A stretch of DNA of 64,000 nucleotides, from NCBI RefSeq assembly GCF_030408355.1, contig NZ_CP046606.1, positions 496,001-560,000 on the forward strand. Direction: 5' to 3'. Source of the DNA: Corynebacterium afermentans subsp. afermentans (GTDB taxonomy: Bacteria; Actinomycetota; Actinomycetes; Mycobacteriales; Mycobacteriaceae). The notes beneath the pieces are model-generated. The model saw nothing but the letters and a program-made list of their open reading frames with translations, did no database searches and was not told the DNA's origin. This document shows positions 28,320 to 37,690 of the stretch, piece after piece. The position numbers were made by a program, and so were the translations under genes. Each line of letters begins with the position of its first letter. Position 1 is the stretch's first letter.

Positions 28320-31300
28320 ATGAACCCGGATAATCTCCCGCTTCACGACCTGCCCACCTTCAACAAGATCCTGGTGGCCAACCGTGGCGAAATTGCCGTG
28401 CGTGCCTTCCGTGCAGCGTTTGAGACCGGCGCGAAGACCGTCGCCGTCTACCCCCGCGAGGACCGCAACTCCTTCCACCGCCCGTTCGCGGACGAGGCCG
28501 TCCAGATTGGCGAGCCGGGCCAGCCGGTGAAGGCATACCTGGACATCGATGAAATCATCCGCGCCGCGAAGCAAACCGGCGCGGACGCGATTTACCCGGG
28601 CTACGGGTTCCTTTCCGAGCGCGCCGACCTGGCACGCGCCTGCCGCGACAACGGCATTAAGTTCATCGGCCCCAGCCCCGAAACCCTGGACCTGACCGGC
28701 GATAAGTCCGCCGCCGTCCAGGCCGCGGAGCGCGCCGGCCTGCCGGTGCTGAAGGACTCCGAGCCGTCCGACGACCCGAAGCAGCTGGCTGAGTACGCCA
28801 AGGACTTCGAGTTCCCCGTCTTCGTCAAGGCGGTTGCGGGCGGTGGCGGTCGCGGTATGCGCTTTATTGAGCGACCGGAGGACGTCGAGAAGCTTGCTGC
28901 TGAAGCCTCCCGCGAAGCGGAGGCCGCGTTCGGCGACCCGAACGTCTACATCGAGCGCGCAGTGATCCGCCCGCAGCACATCGAGGTGCAGGTCATGGCC
29001 GACTCGCACGGCAACGTCGTGCACCTGTTTGAGCGCGACTGCTCCGTGCAGCGCCGCCACCAGAAGGTCGTGGAGATCGCTCCGGCGCAGCACATCACCG
29101 AAGAGCAGCGCCAGCGCATCTGCCAGGACGCGGTGAACTTCTGCAAGGAGATCAACTACGAAGGCGCCGGCACCGTCGAGTTCCTCGTGGACGAGGCGGG
29201 CAACCACGTGTTCATTGAAATGAACCCGCGTGTGCAGGTCGAGCACACCGTGACCGAAGAGGTCACCGGCATCGACATTGTGAAAAACCAGATGTACATC
29301 GCCGCTGGCGCGAAGCTGGAGCAGATCCACCTCACCCAGGACCTCATCGAGGTCAACGGCGCCGCCCTGCAGTGCCGCATCACCACCGAGGACCCGGCCA
29401 ACGGCTTCCGCCCGGATTCCGGCGTGGTCACCGGCTACGCCTCCCCGGGCGGTGCGGGTGTGCGTCTCGACGGCAACGTGGCCGTCGGCACCACCATCAC
29501 CCCGAACTTTGACTCGCTGCTGGTGAAGATGACCTGCCGCGGCCGCAACTTCCAGGTGGCGGTGGACCGCGCGCTGCGCGCCCTGAACGAGTTCACCATC
29601 AACGGCCTGTCCACCAACATCGGCTTCCTGCGCGCCCTGCTGTCCGAGCCGGAGTTCCGCAACGAGCGCATCAACACCGGCTTCATCGCGGACCACCCGA
29701 AACTGCTCGAGGCTCCGGCCGCCGCCGACGATGCCGGCAAGATCCTCAACTACCTGGCGTCAGTGACGGTGAACCAGCCCAACGGCCCGCGCCCGACCAA
29801 CATCCGCCCGTCGAAGAAGCTGCCGGAGGCGAACTACGGCGACCTGCCGCGCGGCTCCCGCGACGAGCTGCTCGAACTCGGCCCGAAAAAGTGGGCGGAG
29901 AAGCTGCGCAACCAGGCCGAGCTGGGTGTCACCGAGACCACCTTCCGCGACGCACACCAGTCGCTTCTGGCCACCCGCATCCGCACCAACACCCTGGTCG
30001 CTGCGGCGAAGCACGTCGGCCACCTCACCCCGCAGCTGACCTCCGTGGAGGCATGGGGCGGCGCCACCTACGACGTGGGCATGCGCTTTTTGCACGAGTC
30101 GCCCTGGATGCGCCTGGACGAGCTGCGCGAGGCAATGCCGAACGTGAACATCCAGATGCTGCTGCGCGGCCGCAACACCGTGGGCTACACCCCGTACCCG
30201 GACTCTGTGACCAAGGCATTCGTGCGTGAGGCAGCCACTTCCGGCATCGACATCTTCCGCATCTTCGACGCGCTCAACGATGTCTCCCAGATGCGCCCGG
30301 CCATCGAGGCGGTGCTGGAGACCAACACCACCGTCGCTGAGGTGGCCATGGCCTACTCCGGCAACCTGATGGACCCGGCGGAAGACCTGTACACGCTGGA
30401 CTACTACCTCAACCTCGCCGAGAAGATCGTCGAGGCGGGCGCCCACGTCCTGGCCATCAAGGACATGGCGGGCCTGATGCGCCCGGCAGCCGCCGCCAAG
30501 CTGGTCACCGCGCTGCGCGAGCGCTTCGACCTGCCGGTGCACGTGCACACCCACGACACCGCCGGCGGCCAGCTGGCCACCTACCTGGCGGCCGCAAACG
30601 CCGGCGCCGACGTGGTCGACGTGGCATCTGCGCCGCTGGCGGGCACCACCTCCCAGCCGTCCATGTCCGCGCTCGTCGCCGCATTCGCGCAGACTGAGCG
30701 CGACACCGGCATTGACCTGCAGGCCGTCTTTGACATGGAGCCTTATTGGGAGGCCGTGCGCCAGGTCTACGCCCCGTTCGAGTCCGGCATCCCGGGCCCG
30801 ACCGGCCGCGTGTACAAGCACGAGATCCCGGGCGGTCAGCTGTCCAACCTGCGCACGCAGGCTAAGGCGCTGGGTCTGGAGGACCGCTTCGAGCTCATCG
30901 AGGACTACTACGCCGGCGTCAACGAGATCCTCGGCCGCCCGACCAAGGTGACCCCGTCCTCCAAGGTCGTCGGCGACCTGGCGCTGCAGCTGGTGGGCCA
31001 GGGTGTCAGCCCGCAGGAGTTTGCCGAGAACCCGCGCAAGTACGACATCCCGGAATCCGTCATCGGCTTCCTGCAGGGCGAGCTGGGCACGCCTCCGGGC
31101 GGCTGGCCGCTGCTGCGCGACCAGGCGCTTGAGAACCGCTCCGAGGTCGACCACACCGTCAAGGTGCCGGAGGAACTGGCCGTGGACCTTGCCTCCGAGG
31201 ACCACGACACCCGCCGCGCCGCCCTGGACAAGCTGCTCTTCCCGAAGCAGTACGCGGAGTACCAGGAGCACCTGCGCACCTACGGCATCACTGACCAGCT

Positions 31301-31748
31301 CGGCGACAAGACGTTCTTCTACGGCCTCGAAGAGGGCGAGGAGACCATGATCTGGTACGGCGAGATCGACGAGAACCGCCCGCCGCTGGTGGTCAGCCTC
31401 GACGCCGTGGGCGAGCCGGACGAAAAGGGCATGCGCCAGGTCATCCTCACCGTCAACGGCCAGGTCCGCCCGATCACTGTGCGCGACGAGTCCGCCGAGT
31501 CCACCGTGGCCGAGGTGGAGAAGGCAGATTCCTCGAACCCGGGCCACGTGGCAGCCCCGTTCGCCGGTGCCGTCACCGTCACCGTCAAGGAGGGCGACGA
31601 GGTCAAGGCCGGCGATCCGGTGGCCTCCATCGAGGCGATGAAGATGGAGGCTGCGATCTCGGCCACCAAGGACGGCACGATCGAGCGCGTCGCGTTCACC
31701 CAGCCGACCAAGGTGGAAGGTGGCGACCTGGTGGTGGTTATCGCCTAG
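28320..31748 (+). CDS. pyc: Pyruvate carboxylase
   Basis: An 1142-residue biotin enzyme that makes oxaloacetate from pyruvate, bicarbonate and ATP, the main anaplerotic step. Domains: biotin carboxylase about 15-460 ([35 protein letters not shown]), carboxyltransferase about 530-830 (TTFRDAHQSLLATR, metal site HVHTHDTAGG), a linking allosteric part, and a biotin carrier domain from about 1070 with AMKME (Lys near 1108). Length is normal for the family. GAAAGG precedes the ATG. Flanking terminators make it a single-gene unit. BirA at 55641-56372 should biotinylate it. Confidence 0.97.
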   Translation: MNPDNLPLHDLPTFNKILVANRGEIAVRAFRAAFETGAKTVAVYPREDRNSFHRPFADEAVQIGEPGQPVKAYLDIDEIIRAAKQTGADAIYPGYGFLSERADLARACRDNGIKFIGPSPETLDLTGDKSAAVQAAERAGLPVLKDSEPSDDPKQLAEYAKDFEFPVFVKAVAGGGGRGMRFIERPEDVEKLAAEASREAEAAFGDPNVYIERAVIRPQHIEVQVMADSHGNVVHLFERDCSVQRRHQKVVEIAPAQHITEEQRQRICQDAVNFCKEINYEGAGTVEFLVDEAGNHVFIEMNPRVQVEHTVTEEVTGIDIVKNQMYIAAGAKLEQIHLTQDLIEVNGAALQCRITTEDPANGFRPDSGVVTGYASPGGAGVRLDGNVAVGTTITPNFDSLLVKMTCRGRNFQVAVDRALRALNEFTINGLSTNIGFLRALLSEPEFRNERINTGFIADHPKLLEAPAAADDAGKILNYLASVTVNQPNGPRPTNIRPSKKLPEANYGDLPRGSRDELLELGPKKWAEKLRNQAELGVTETTFRDAHQSLLATRIRTNTLVAAAKHVGHLTPQLTSVEAWGGATYDVGMRFLHESPWMRLDELREAMPNVNIQMLLRGRNTVGYTPYPDSVTKAFVREAATSGIDIFRIFDALNDVSQMRPAIEAVLETNTTVAEVAMAYSGNLMDPAEDLYTLDYYLNLAEKIVEAGAHVLAIKDMAGLMRPAAAAKLVTALRERFDLPVHVHTHDTAGGQLATYLAAANAGADVVDVASAPLAGTTSQPSMSALVAAFAQTERDTGIDLQAVFDMEPYWEAVRQVYAPFESGIPGPTGRVYKHEIPGGQLSNLRTQAKALGLEDRFELIEDYYAGVNEILGRPTKVTPSSKVVGDLALQLVGQGVSPQEFAENPRKYDIPESVIGFLQGELGTPPGGWPLLRDQALENRSEVDHTVKVPEELAVDLASEDHDTRRAALDKLLFPKQYAEYQEHLRTYGITDQLGDKTFFYGLEEGEETMIWYGEIDENRPPLVVSLDAVGEPDEKGMRQVILTVNGQVRPITVRDESAESTVAEVEKADSSNPGHVAAPFAGAVTVTVKEGDEVKAGDPVASIEAMKMEAAISATKDGTIERVAFTQPTKVEGGDLVVVIA

Positions 31749-31766
31749 GCGGGCGTGCGTTGTCAG

Positions 31767-31808
31767 CACCGCGCGGACCGTTGAGCGGCCGCGCGGTGTT
31801 TGCTTTGC
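31767..31808 (+). terminator. Terminator after pyc
   Basis: CACCGCGCGG at 31767-31776 pairs with CCGCGCGGTG at 31789-31798, followed by TTTGCTTT. It lies 19 bp after the pyc stop codon. Confidence 0.8.
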
Positions 31809-31824
31809 GGTCCGGGGTTTTGCG

Positions 31825-31965
31825 GATCTGCTAGTTCGCCTAAAAATGTAACTAGCAGATCAAGTGTCCAACTTTGTATTCTCGCAGGTGGTGTTGGAAA
31901 CGAGTGGCAATACCAGCGTGATCTGCTAGTTCCGCGCCGACAAACCGCGGGGGAACTAGCCGATC
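31825..31965. repeat. Two hairpins sharing the arm GATCTGCTAGTT
   Basis: The first hairpin has perfect 12-bp arms at 31825-31836 and 31850-31861. The second uses the same arm plus a CCGCG extension at 31920-31936, pairing imperfectly with 31946-31965. About 58 bp with no other feature separate them. They lie between the convergent pyc and GNAT genes, in a 245-bp gap. Confidence 0.7.
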
Positions 31966-31993
31966 AGGCGTCGAGCACGGTGGTGCCGACGCG

Positions 31994-32497
31994 TTACACC
32001 GTGAAGTCGTCCACGTCGACGACCATGACGTCGTCTTCGCCGTCGACGTTTGCGAAGCCGAACTTCTCGTAGCGGTGGCGCGCCCGGTCGTTGTCCGGGT
32101 CCACCCACAGCGCCACCTTGGGTGCGCCCTGGCGCTTGGCCAGTTCCACTGCGGCCTGCAAAAGCCGTACCGCGAGCCGATTTCCGGCGTAGCGGTTTTC
32201 CACCGCGATGGCGATTTCGGGGATGTTGGGGGCGAGGTTCGCGTGGCCGTCGTCAGGCGATTGCCAGTACCGCAACCACACGCCACCTGCAGGCACGTCG
32301 AATTGGTCGAATGCGACGATGCCGCTTTCGCGCTCCGGGTCCCACTGGCCCACATACGCCTCGGCGCCTTCGCGCTCGCTGTAGCCAACGTCGCCTTCCT
32401 CGTCGCCAAAGACGTCGGCGAGGTAATTTAGCCGCCGCAGATAGGTGCGGTCGGACTCCGTGGCCTCGCGCAGTTGGAACTCAGGTGTGTAATCCAT
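31994..32497 (-). CDS. GNAT-family N-acetyltransferase
   Basis: A 167-residue acetyl-CoA-dependent acetyltransferase. It shows a GNAT core: IPEIAIAVENRYAGNRLAVR at the acetyl-CoA loop (a Q/RxxGxG/A variant), then LWVDPDNDRARHRYEKFGF as the C-terminal part. The start MDYTPEF at 32497 is chosen because TAACGT lies seven bases upstream, predicting a leaderless message, and the longer frame runs into the divergent protease gene. Substrate unknown. Confidence 0.83.
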   Translation of the reverse strand: MDYTPEFQLREATESDRTYLRRLNYLADVFGDEEGDVGYSEREGAEAYVGQWDPERESGIVAFDQFDVPAGGVWLRYWQSPDDGHANLAPNIPEIAIAVENRYAGNRLAVRLLQAAVELAKRQGAPKVALWVDPDNDRARHRYEKFGFANVDGEDDVMVVDVDDFTV

Positions 32498-32504
32498 GCG
32501 CACC

Positions 32505-32514
32505 ACGTTAATCT
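32505..32514. promoter_or_regulatory. Overlapping divergent -10 boxes for the GNAT and protease genes
   Basis: The ten bases ACGTTAATCT hold a minus-strand box TAACGT (32505-32510, seven bases before the GNAT ATG) and a plus-strand box TAATCT (32509-32514, six bases before the protease ATG). The start codons are only 23 bp apart, so the promoters should compete for polymerase. Confidence 0.5.
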
Positions 32515-32520
32515 TTTGCC

Positions 32521-33450
32521 ATGCTTCGACGCATTTGCCTATCGACGTCCACCGCCCTGGCCCTCGCCGCAACCCCGGCATACGCCGTGGCAGCGCCCGT
32601 GGTCAACGACGCCGCGCCAACCACCGGGGCTGCATCGGACGCCACCCCCATAGTGGCCCAGGGCGACTTGGTTGACGTTGTGGGCAAAGGCCGCTGCACC
32701 ATCGCGTTCAACGACCGGGGCCAAAACGTCAGCTACACCGCCGGGCACTGCGGTGAAAAAGGCGACCGCGCCATTGTGGCGGGGGAGGGGTTCCGCGCCT
32801 CCGGCACGTTCCACCCGTCGTCGGCGATGAACGCGGACGAGGGCACCGCCAACGACTGGGGCGTGATCCGCTGGGCCGACGGCGTGAAGCTGGGCGAAAA
32901 CGGGATCACCGGCGACGAGGTGGTGGCACCGTCGCTGATGCGCTCGGGCGACCCGGTGTGCGTGTACGGCGGCACCAGTAAAAAGACCACATGCGGCAGC
33001 TTCGCAGGCGCCATCGGCAACAACCTTTACTGGGACGGCCCGTCTGGCAAGCCCGGCGATTCCGGCGGCCCGGTGTGGGTGGAAGGCAAAGGTTTTCTGT
33101 CCATCTACACCGGCGTGAGCATGGCGGTGGGCAGCAAAGGGGAGCAGGCCCGGCTCAACCGCAGCTCCGTACCCGTCAACGGCCCGCAGGTGAGCCCTGA
33201 AGAGGAACTGGAGCTGCTGGCGCAGGCGAAGCGGATCACCACCCCGGTGGTGCACGAAACGGCGGTGCCCGGAGGCAAGTCAGAGCAGGTCAATAACGGC
33301 GGCAGCTCGGATATGAGCGCGGTGGGAATCACCGCGATCGTGCTCGTCGCCCTCGCCGGGGTGCTGTTCACGGTGCCGCAAATTGTCGGCGCACTGCCGC
33401 CGCAGTACCGCGAGCCCGCGCTGCGGATCATGCAGGCTTGGGGCTCCTAG
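32521..33450 (+). CDS. Secreted, membrane-anchored trypsin-like serine protease
   Basis: A 309-residue exported protein of the chymotrypsin (S1) fold. It has a signal peptide ending near YAVAA, catalytic His in YTAGHCGEK, a likely Asp in ANDWGVI, and catalytic Ser in KPGDSGGPVW. A C-terminal membrane helix (SAVGITAIVLVALAGVLFTV) should hold it at the cell surface. It shares the TAGHCGEK block with the AT-rich protease at 40506-41177. TAATCT six bases before the ATG predicts a leaderless message. Substrate unknown. Confidence 0.88.
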   Translation: MLRRICLSTSTALALAATPAYAVAAPVVNDAAPTTGAASDATPIVAQGDLVDVVGKGRCTIAFNDRGQNVSYTAGHCGEKGDRAIVAGEGFRASGTFHPSSAMNADEGTANDWGVIRWADGVKLGENGITGDEVVAPSLMRSGDPVCVYGGTSKKTTCGSFAGAIGNNLYWDGPSGKPGDSGGPVWVEGKGFLSIYTGVSMAVGSKGEQARLNRSSVPVNGPQVSPEEELELLAQAKRITTPVVHETAVPGGKSEQVNNGGSSDMSAVGITAIVLVALAGVLFTVPQIVGALPPQYREPALRIMQAWGS

Positions 33451-33458
33451 CGGAAGGG

Positions 33459-35237
33459 TTACTTCAGCTCCATCAGCACGGCGCCTTTGTTCACCTGGCC
33501 GCCAACCTCGGCGGCCAAGCCGGTCACGGCGCCGGCCTTGTGGGCCTTCACCGGGTTTTCCATCTTCATCGCTTCCAGCACCAGTAGCACGTCGCCCTCG
33601 GCGACCTCCTGGCCTTCCTCCACGTTGACCTTGATCACGCTGGCCTGCATGGGGGAGGCGACGGCGTCGCCGGAGACGGCTGCCTTGTTCGCGCGGCGCT
33701 TCTTCGGCTTGCGCTTGGCCGGGCCCGCCGCGACGAGTTCCTCGGGCAGGGCGACTTCGATGCGGCGGCCGTCGATCTCCACGGCGAAGGTGCGGCGGGC
33801 GGGGGCCCCGGTGTCCGCGTCCCCGTCGGTTGCCGGGGTAGACGGCAGCTCGCCGTCCCACTCCTCCTCGATCCAGCGGGTGTAGACGCTGAAGCCGTCC
33901 TCGTCGCCGACAAACGCCGGGTTGTTCAGCATGGCCTGGTGGAACGGGATCACGGTGGGGAACCCGGCCACGACGTACTCGCCGAGAGCGCGGCGGGCGC
34001 GTTCGATCGCCTCCCGGCGGGTGCGGCCTGTGACGATCAGCTTGGCCAGCATCGAGTCGAACTGGCCGCCCACCACGGAGCCAGCGCGCACGCCGGAATC
34101 CACGCGCACGCCAGGGCCCGCCGGTTCAGCGTAGGCGGTGACCGTGCCCGGCGCCGGCATGAAGTTCGCGGCCGCGTCCTCGCCGTTGATGCGGAACTCG
34201 ATGGCGTGGCCGTGGGCGGCGGGATCGCCGTCGAAAAGTAAAGGCTCCCCGCGGGCGATGCGGAACTGCTCACGCACCAGGTCGATGCCGGTGGTGGCCT
34301 CGGTGACGGGGTGCTCCACCTGCAGGCGGGTGTTGACCTCCAAAAAGGAGATCAGGCCGTCGGAGCCGACCAGGTACTCCACAGTGCCGGCGCCGAAGTA
34401 CCCGGCCTCGCGGCAAATGGCTTTGGCGCTGGCGTGGATGCGCTCGCGCTGCTCGTTGGTGAGGAACGGTGCCGGGGCCTCCTCCACAAGTTTTTGAAAA
34501 CGGCGCTGCAGGGAGCAATCGCGGGTGCCCACGACCACGACGTTGCCGTGCTGATCCGCCAGCACCTGGGCCTCCACGTGGCGGGCCTTATCCAGGTAGC
34601 GCTCCACGAAGCACTCGCCACGGCCGAACGCCGCGGTGGCCTCGCGGGTGGCGGACTCGTACAGCTCCGGGATCTCTTCGAGCGTGTAGGCGACTTTCAT
34701 GCCGCGACCGCCGCCGCCGAACGCGGCCTTAATCGCCACCGGCAAGCCGTGCTCTTCGGCGAAGGAGACAACCTCGTCCGCGCCGGCGACCGGGTCCTTC
34801 GTGCCCGGCGCCATCGGGGCCTGCGCGGCCTCGGCGATGTGGCGGGCGGTGACCTTGTCGCCCAGCGCGGCGATCGCTTCGGGGGAGGGGCCGATCCAGG
34901 TCAGGCCAGCGTCGATAACCTGCTGCGCGAACTCCGCGTTTTCGGACAGGAAGCCGTAGCCCGGGTGGATCGCGTCCGCACCGGACTTCTCCGCCGCAGC
35001 GAGGACTTTGTCCATGTCCAGGTAGCTCTCAGTCGCGCTCGAACCGCCGAGCGCGAAGGCTTCGTCGGCAAGCTGCACAAACGGCGCGTCCGCGTCCGGC
35101 TCGGCGTACACGGCGACAGACGCGATGCCCTCGTCCACACACGCGCGGATGACACGCACGGCGATCTCGCCGCGGTTGGCCACCAGCACCTTGGTCACGC
35201 TGTTCGGCAGGTCTTTAGTCGCTGCAGTGGTAGGCAC
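33459..35237 (-). CDS. accBC: Acyl-CoA carboxylase alpha subunit (biotin carboxylase plus biotin carrier)
   Basis: A 592-residue alpha subunit shared by actinobacterial acetyl-, propionyl- and long-chain acyl-CoA carboxylases. It shows [12 protein letters not shown] at the start, GGGGRGMK in the ATP loop, [14 protein letters not shown] near 295, a Lys/Arg-rich linker, and a biotin carrier domain with EAMKMEN (Lys near 558). The start is a GTG at 35237 with AAGGACGG before it. Next upstream on the same strand is sseA, 92 bp away. It is a close paralogue of the copy at 1-1603. It should serve AccD2/AccE and possibly AccD1. Confidence 0.96.
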   Translation of the reverse strand: MPTTAATKDLPNSVTKVLVANRGEIAVRVIRACVDEGIASVAVYAEPDADAPFVQLADEAFALGGSSATESYLDMDKVLAAAEKSGADAIHPGYGFLSENAEFAQQVIDAGLTWIGPSPEAIAALGDKVTARHIAEAAQAPMAPGTKDPVAGADEVVSFAEEHGLPVAIKAAFGGGGRGMKVAYTLEEIPELYESATREATAAFGRGECFVERYLDKARHVEAQVLADQHGNVVVVGTRDCSLQRRFQKLVEEAPAPFLTNEQRERIHASAKAICREAGYFGAGTVEYLVGSDGLISFLEVNTRLQVEHPVTEATTGIDLVREQFRIARGEPLLFDGDPAAHGHAIEFRINGEDAAANFMPAPGTVTAYAEPAGPGVRVDSGVRAGSVVGGQFDSMLAKLIVTGRTRREAIERARRALGEYVVAGFPTVIPFHQAMLNNPAFVGDEDGFSVYTRWIEEEWDGELPSTPATDGDADTGAPARRTFAVEIDGRRIEVALPEELVAAGPAKRKPKKRRANKAAVSGDAVASPMQASVIKVNVEEGQEVAEGDVLLVLEAMKMENPVKAHKAGAVTGLAAEVGGQVNKGAVLMELK

Positions 35238-35329
35238 GAAGCAATCCCGTCCTTACAATCGGAAAAACAAACCGTTAGAAACGTCGGACAAACGCCGAAC
35301 CATGTTACAGCGCCACCGCGCCGACGCGC

Positions 35330-36214
35330 TTATTCAGCAGCGTTTTCGGGCGCGTCGCCCTTGACAACCGGCATGCGCACCATGTTGCCCCACTCGGCCC
35401 AGGAACCGTCGTAGAGCGCGACGTTGGTGAAGCCCAGGATGTGCTTGAGCACGTACCACGTGTGCGAGGAGCTCTCGCCGAGCTGGCAGTACACCACCGT
35501 CTCGGCGTCCTTGTCGAAGTCGGCGTAGATCGCCTGGATGTCCTCCAGAGAGCGGAAGCGCGCGTTGGGGAACACTGAGCGGCCCCACGGCACGTTCACC
35601 GCGCCCGGGATGTGGCCCTGGCGCAGCGACGGCGCGGAGCAGGACTCAGGATCCGGGTCTTCGCCCAGGTAGAGGGGGGCGGGGCGGGCGTCGATAAGCT
35701 GTGTCGGCGTGTGCTCCAGCAACTCGGACGCGAACGCGCGGAAGGGCGCATCCTCGCGCTGAACCACCGGGTAGTCCGAGCGCGGGTACTCCGGCACCAC
35801 GAAAGACGTGTCGCGCTCTTCACCCATCCAGGCGTCGCGTCCGCCGTCGAGAAGCCGCACGTCCGGGTGGCCGAACAGCTCGAACACCCACGCGGTGTAG
35901 GCGGCCCACCAGTTGGAGGAGTCGCCGTAGACCACCACAGTGTCGTCGCGGTTGATGCCGCGCGAGCGCATCAGTTCCGCAAACGCCTCGCCGTCGATGA
36001 AGTCGCGCACCAGCGGGTCGTTCAAATCCTGCTTCCAGTCGATGCGGACTGCGCCGGGGATGTGGCCGATGTCGTAGAGGAACGCGTCCTCGTCGCTTTC
36101 CACGACCTTCAACCCCGGCACGCCCAGGCGGGCGGACAGCCACGCCGCGGAAACGAACTTTTCGGGGTGCGCGTACTGCTGGAACTGCGGGGTGTCGTCG
36201 AGCTCGATGCCCAT
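35330..36214 (-). CDS. sseA: Thiosulfate sulfurtransferase (rhodanese)
   Basis: A 294-residue tandem-rhodanese enzyme that moves sulfur from thiosulfate to cyanide or thiols. The active-site loop is YCQLGESSSHTWY in the C-terminal domain; the N-terminal domain has YGDSSNWWA without the cysteine, as is normal. The ATG at 36214 is chosen for its AAAGG site and for the family start MGIELDD; the longer open frame upstream is intergenic. It sits before accBC, as recalled for other corynebacteria. Confidence 0.9.
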   Translation of the reverse strand: MGIELDDTPQFQQYAHPEKFVSAAWLSARLGVPGLKVVESDEDAFLYDIGHIPGAVRIDWKQDLNDPLVRDFIDGEAFAELMRSRGINRDDTVVVYGDSSNWWAAYTAWVFELFGHPDVRLLDGGRDAWMGEERDTSFVVPEYPRSDYPVVQREDAPFRAFASELLEHTPTQLIDARPAPLYLGEDPDPESCSAPSLRQGHIPGAVNVPWGRSVFPNARFRSLEDIQAIYADFDKDAETVVYCQLGESSSHTWYVLKHILGFTNVALYDGSWAEWGNMVRMPVVKGDAPENAAE

Positions 36215-36509
36215 GGCGGCAACCTTTCTTCTCGCTCGTGTGCGGTGTGCAACATCTGCAACAACGGTGTGCAAAACCACCGTCAACGATACAGAAACGA
36301 ATGCAGGGAGCTTGATGTGTTTGGCCGAGAAATACGGCGGTGTGAACTTGCACACTATCAAATCGCTCGTCCGGTGGAACTCACTGCCGCCGGTTAAAGT
36401 CGGAGGTAGGAACACACAGGTTACGGCCCGTTTGTTCTGGGTATCTGACCAGCCCCGGCGGCACCGGTATGTGTGTGGCGCGGGGCGTGAACCATGAAAG
36501 GGACCAACC
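36215..36509. promoter_or_regulatory. Divergent intergenic region with GTGTGCAA repeats
   Basis: This 295-bp gap holds the promoters of sseA and of the ATP-grasp-like gene. GTGTGCAA occurs at 36245-36252 and again at 36267-36274, exactly 22 bp apart, and in inverted form at 36348-36355. Even spacing of two helix turns suggests a bound regulator. No clear -10 box stands out. Confidence 0.4.
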
Positions 36510-37571
36510 GTGCACAAGGCGATTGTTGTCTTCGAGGTCGAAGGCGGCTCCGACAAGTCCTTCGACGGACACCGCAAGGACACCATGCCCATCGTTAACG
36601 CCATCAAGGAAAAGGGCTGGCACTCCGAGGTTGTCTACTTCCGCCCGGAGTGGGCAGACGACCTGTTCACCTACGTTTCCGAGAACTTCGACGCCTACAT
36701 CTCCCGCGTGAACCCGGGCAACATCCCGGGCGGCGAGCAGGGCTACTTCGACCTGCTTACCCGCTTGTCCGAGGCCGGCCTGGTGGGCATGTCCACCCCG
36801 CAGGAGATGATCTCCTACGGCGCCAAGGACGCCCTGGTCAAGCTGAACAAGACCGACCTTGTGCCGGAAGATACCGCCGCGTACTACGACGTGGAGGAGT
36901 TCCACAACACCTTCCCGAAGTCCCTGTCCTACGGCGAGCGCGTGCTCAAGCAGAACCGCGGTTCCACCGGTTCCGGCATCTGGCGCGTGCGTCTTGCCGA
37001 CGAGTCTTTGGCCGAGTCCGTCGAGCCGGGCACCGCCCTGCCGCTGGACACCAAGCTCAAGTGCACCGAGGCCGTGGACAACCACACCGAGGACCGCGAG
37101 CTGGGCGAGTTCATGGACTTCTGCGACCAGTACATCGTCGGCGACAACGGCATGCTCGTGGACATGCGCTTCATGCCGCGCATCGTCGAGGGCGAAATCC
37201 GCATCCTGCTCGTCGGCCCGCACCCGGTCTTCGTCGTGCACAAGAAGCCGGCCGAGGGCGGCGACGCGTTCTCCGCAACCCTGTTCTCCGGCGCGAAGTA
37301 CACCTACCAGAAGCCGGAGGAGTGGCAGGAGCTCGTCGACATGTTCGCCGAGGCCCGCCCGGTCATCGCTGAGAACCTCGGCGGCGACAACATCCCGCTG
37401 ATCTGGACCGCGGACTTCATGCTCGCCGACGACGACGAGACCGGCGAGGACACCTACGTCCTCGGCGAGATCAACTGCTCCTGCGTCGGCTTCACCTCCG
37501 AGCTGGACATGGGCATCCAGGAGATGGTGGCCGACGAGGCCATCAAGCGCGTCGAGGAGAAGCACGCCTAA
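36510..37571 (+). CDS. Cj0069-family, ATP-grasp-like protein
   Basis: A 353-residue acidic cytoplasmic protein of the conserved but uncharacterised Cj0069 family. The layout recalls ATP-grasp ligases: an N-terminal preATP-like part (FEVEGGSDKSFDGH), a Lys-bearing loop with VLKQNRGSTGSGIWRVR near 155, and an acidic metal-binding end with YVLGEINCSCVGF near 325. The start is a GTG at 36510 after AAAGGGA. A GCTTATCGACG motif lies just after the stop codon. The reaction is unknown. Confidence 0.75.
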   Translation: MHKAIVVFEVEGGSDKSFDGHRKDTMPIVNAIKEKGWHSEVVYFRPEWADDLFTYVSENFDAYISRVNPGNIPGGEQGYFDLLTRLSEAGLVGMSTPQEMISYGAKDALVKLNKTDLVPEDTAAYYDVEEFHNTFPKSLSYGERVLKQNRGSTGSGIWRVRLADESLAESVEPGTALPLDTKLKCTEAVDNHTEDRELGEFMDFCDQYIVGDNGMLVDMRFMPRIVEGEIRILLVGPHPVFVVHKKPAEGGDAFSATLFSGAKYTYQKPEEWQELVDMFAEARPVIAENLGGDNIPLIWTADFMLADDDETGEDTYVLGEINCSCVGFTSELDMGIQEMVADEAIKRVEEKHA

Positions 37572-37604
37572 GCGCGTTTTGCTTATCGACGTCTCAAGCG
37601 CCCC

Positions 37605-37640
37605 ACCGCCCCGGCCCGCAGCACGCGGGACCGGGGCGGT
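37605..37640. terminator. GC-rich hairpin between convergent genes
   Basis: ACCGCCCCGG at 37605-37614 pairs with CCGGGGCGGT at 37631-37640. There is no T run, so it may act with Rho or simply insulate the two convergent genes. Confidence 0.45.
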
Positions 37641-37690
37641 CGCGCGTTGCGGGCCATCTGGCGGGTAAACGGCTCGGAGCCTGTGCCTTA

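Noticed and set aside
29760..31769. 669-codon minus-strand open frame opposite pyc
   Set aside because: Shadow of pyruvate carboxylase; rich in His, Val, Gly and Arg as expected for a mirror frame.
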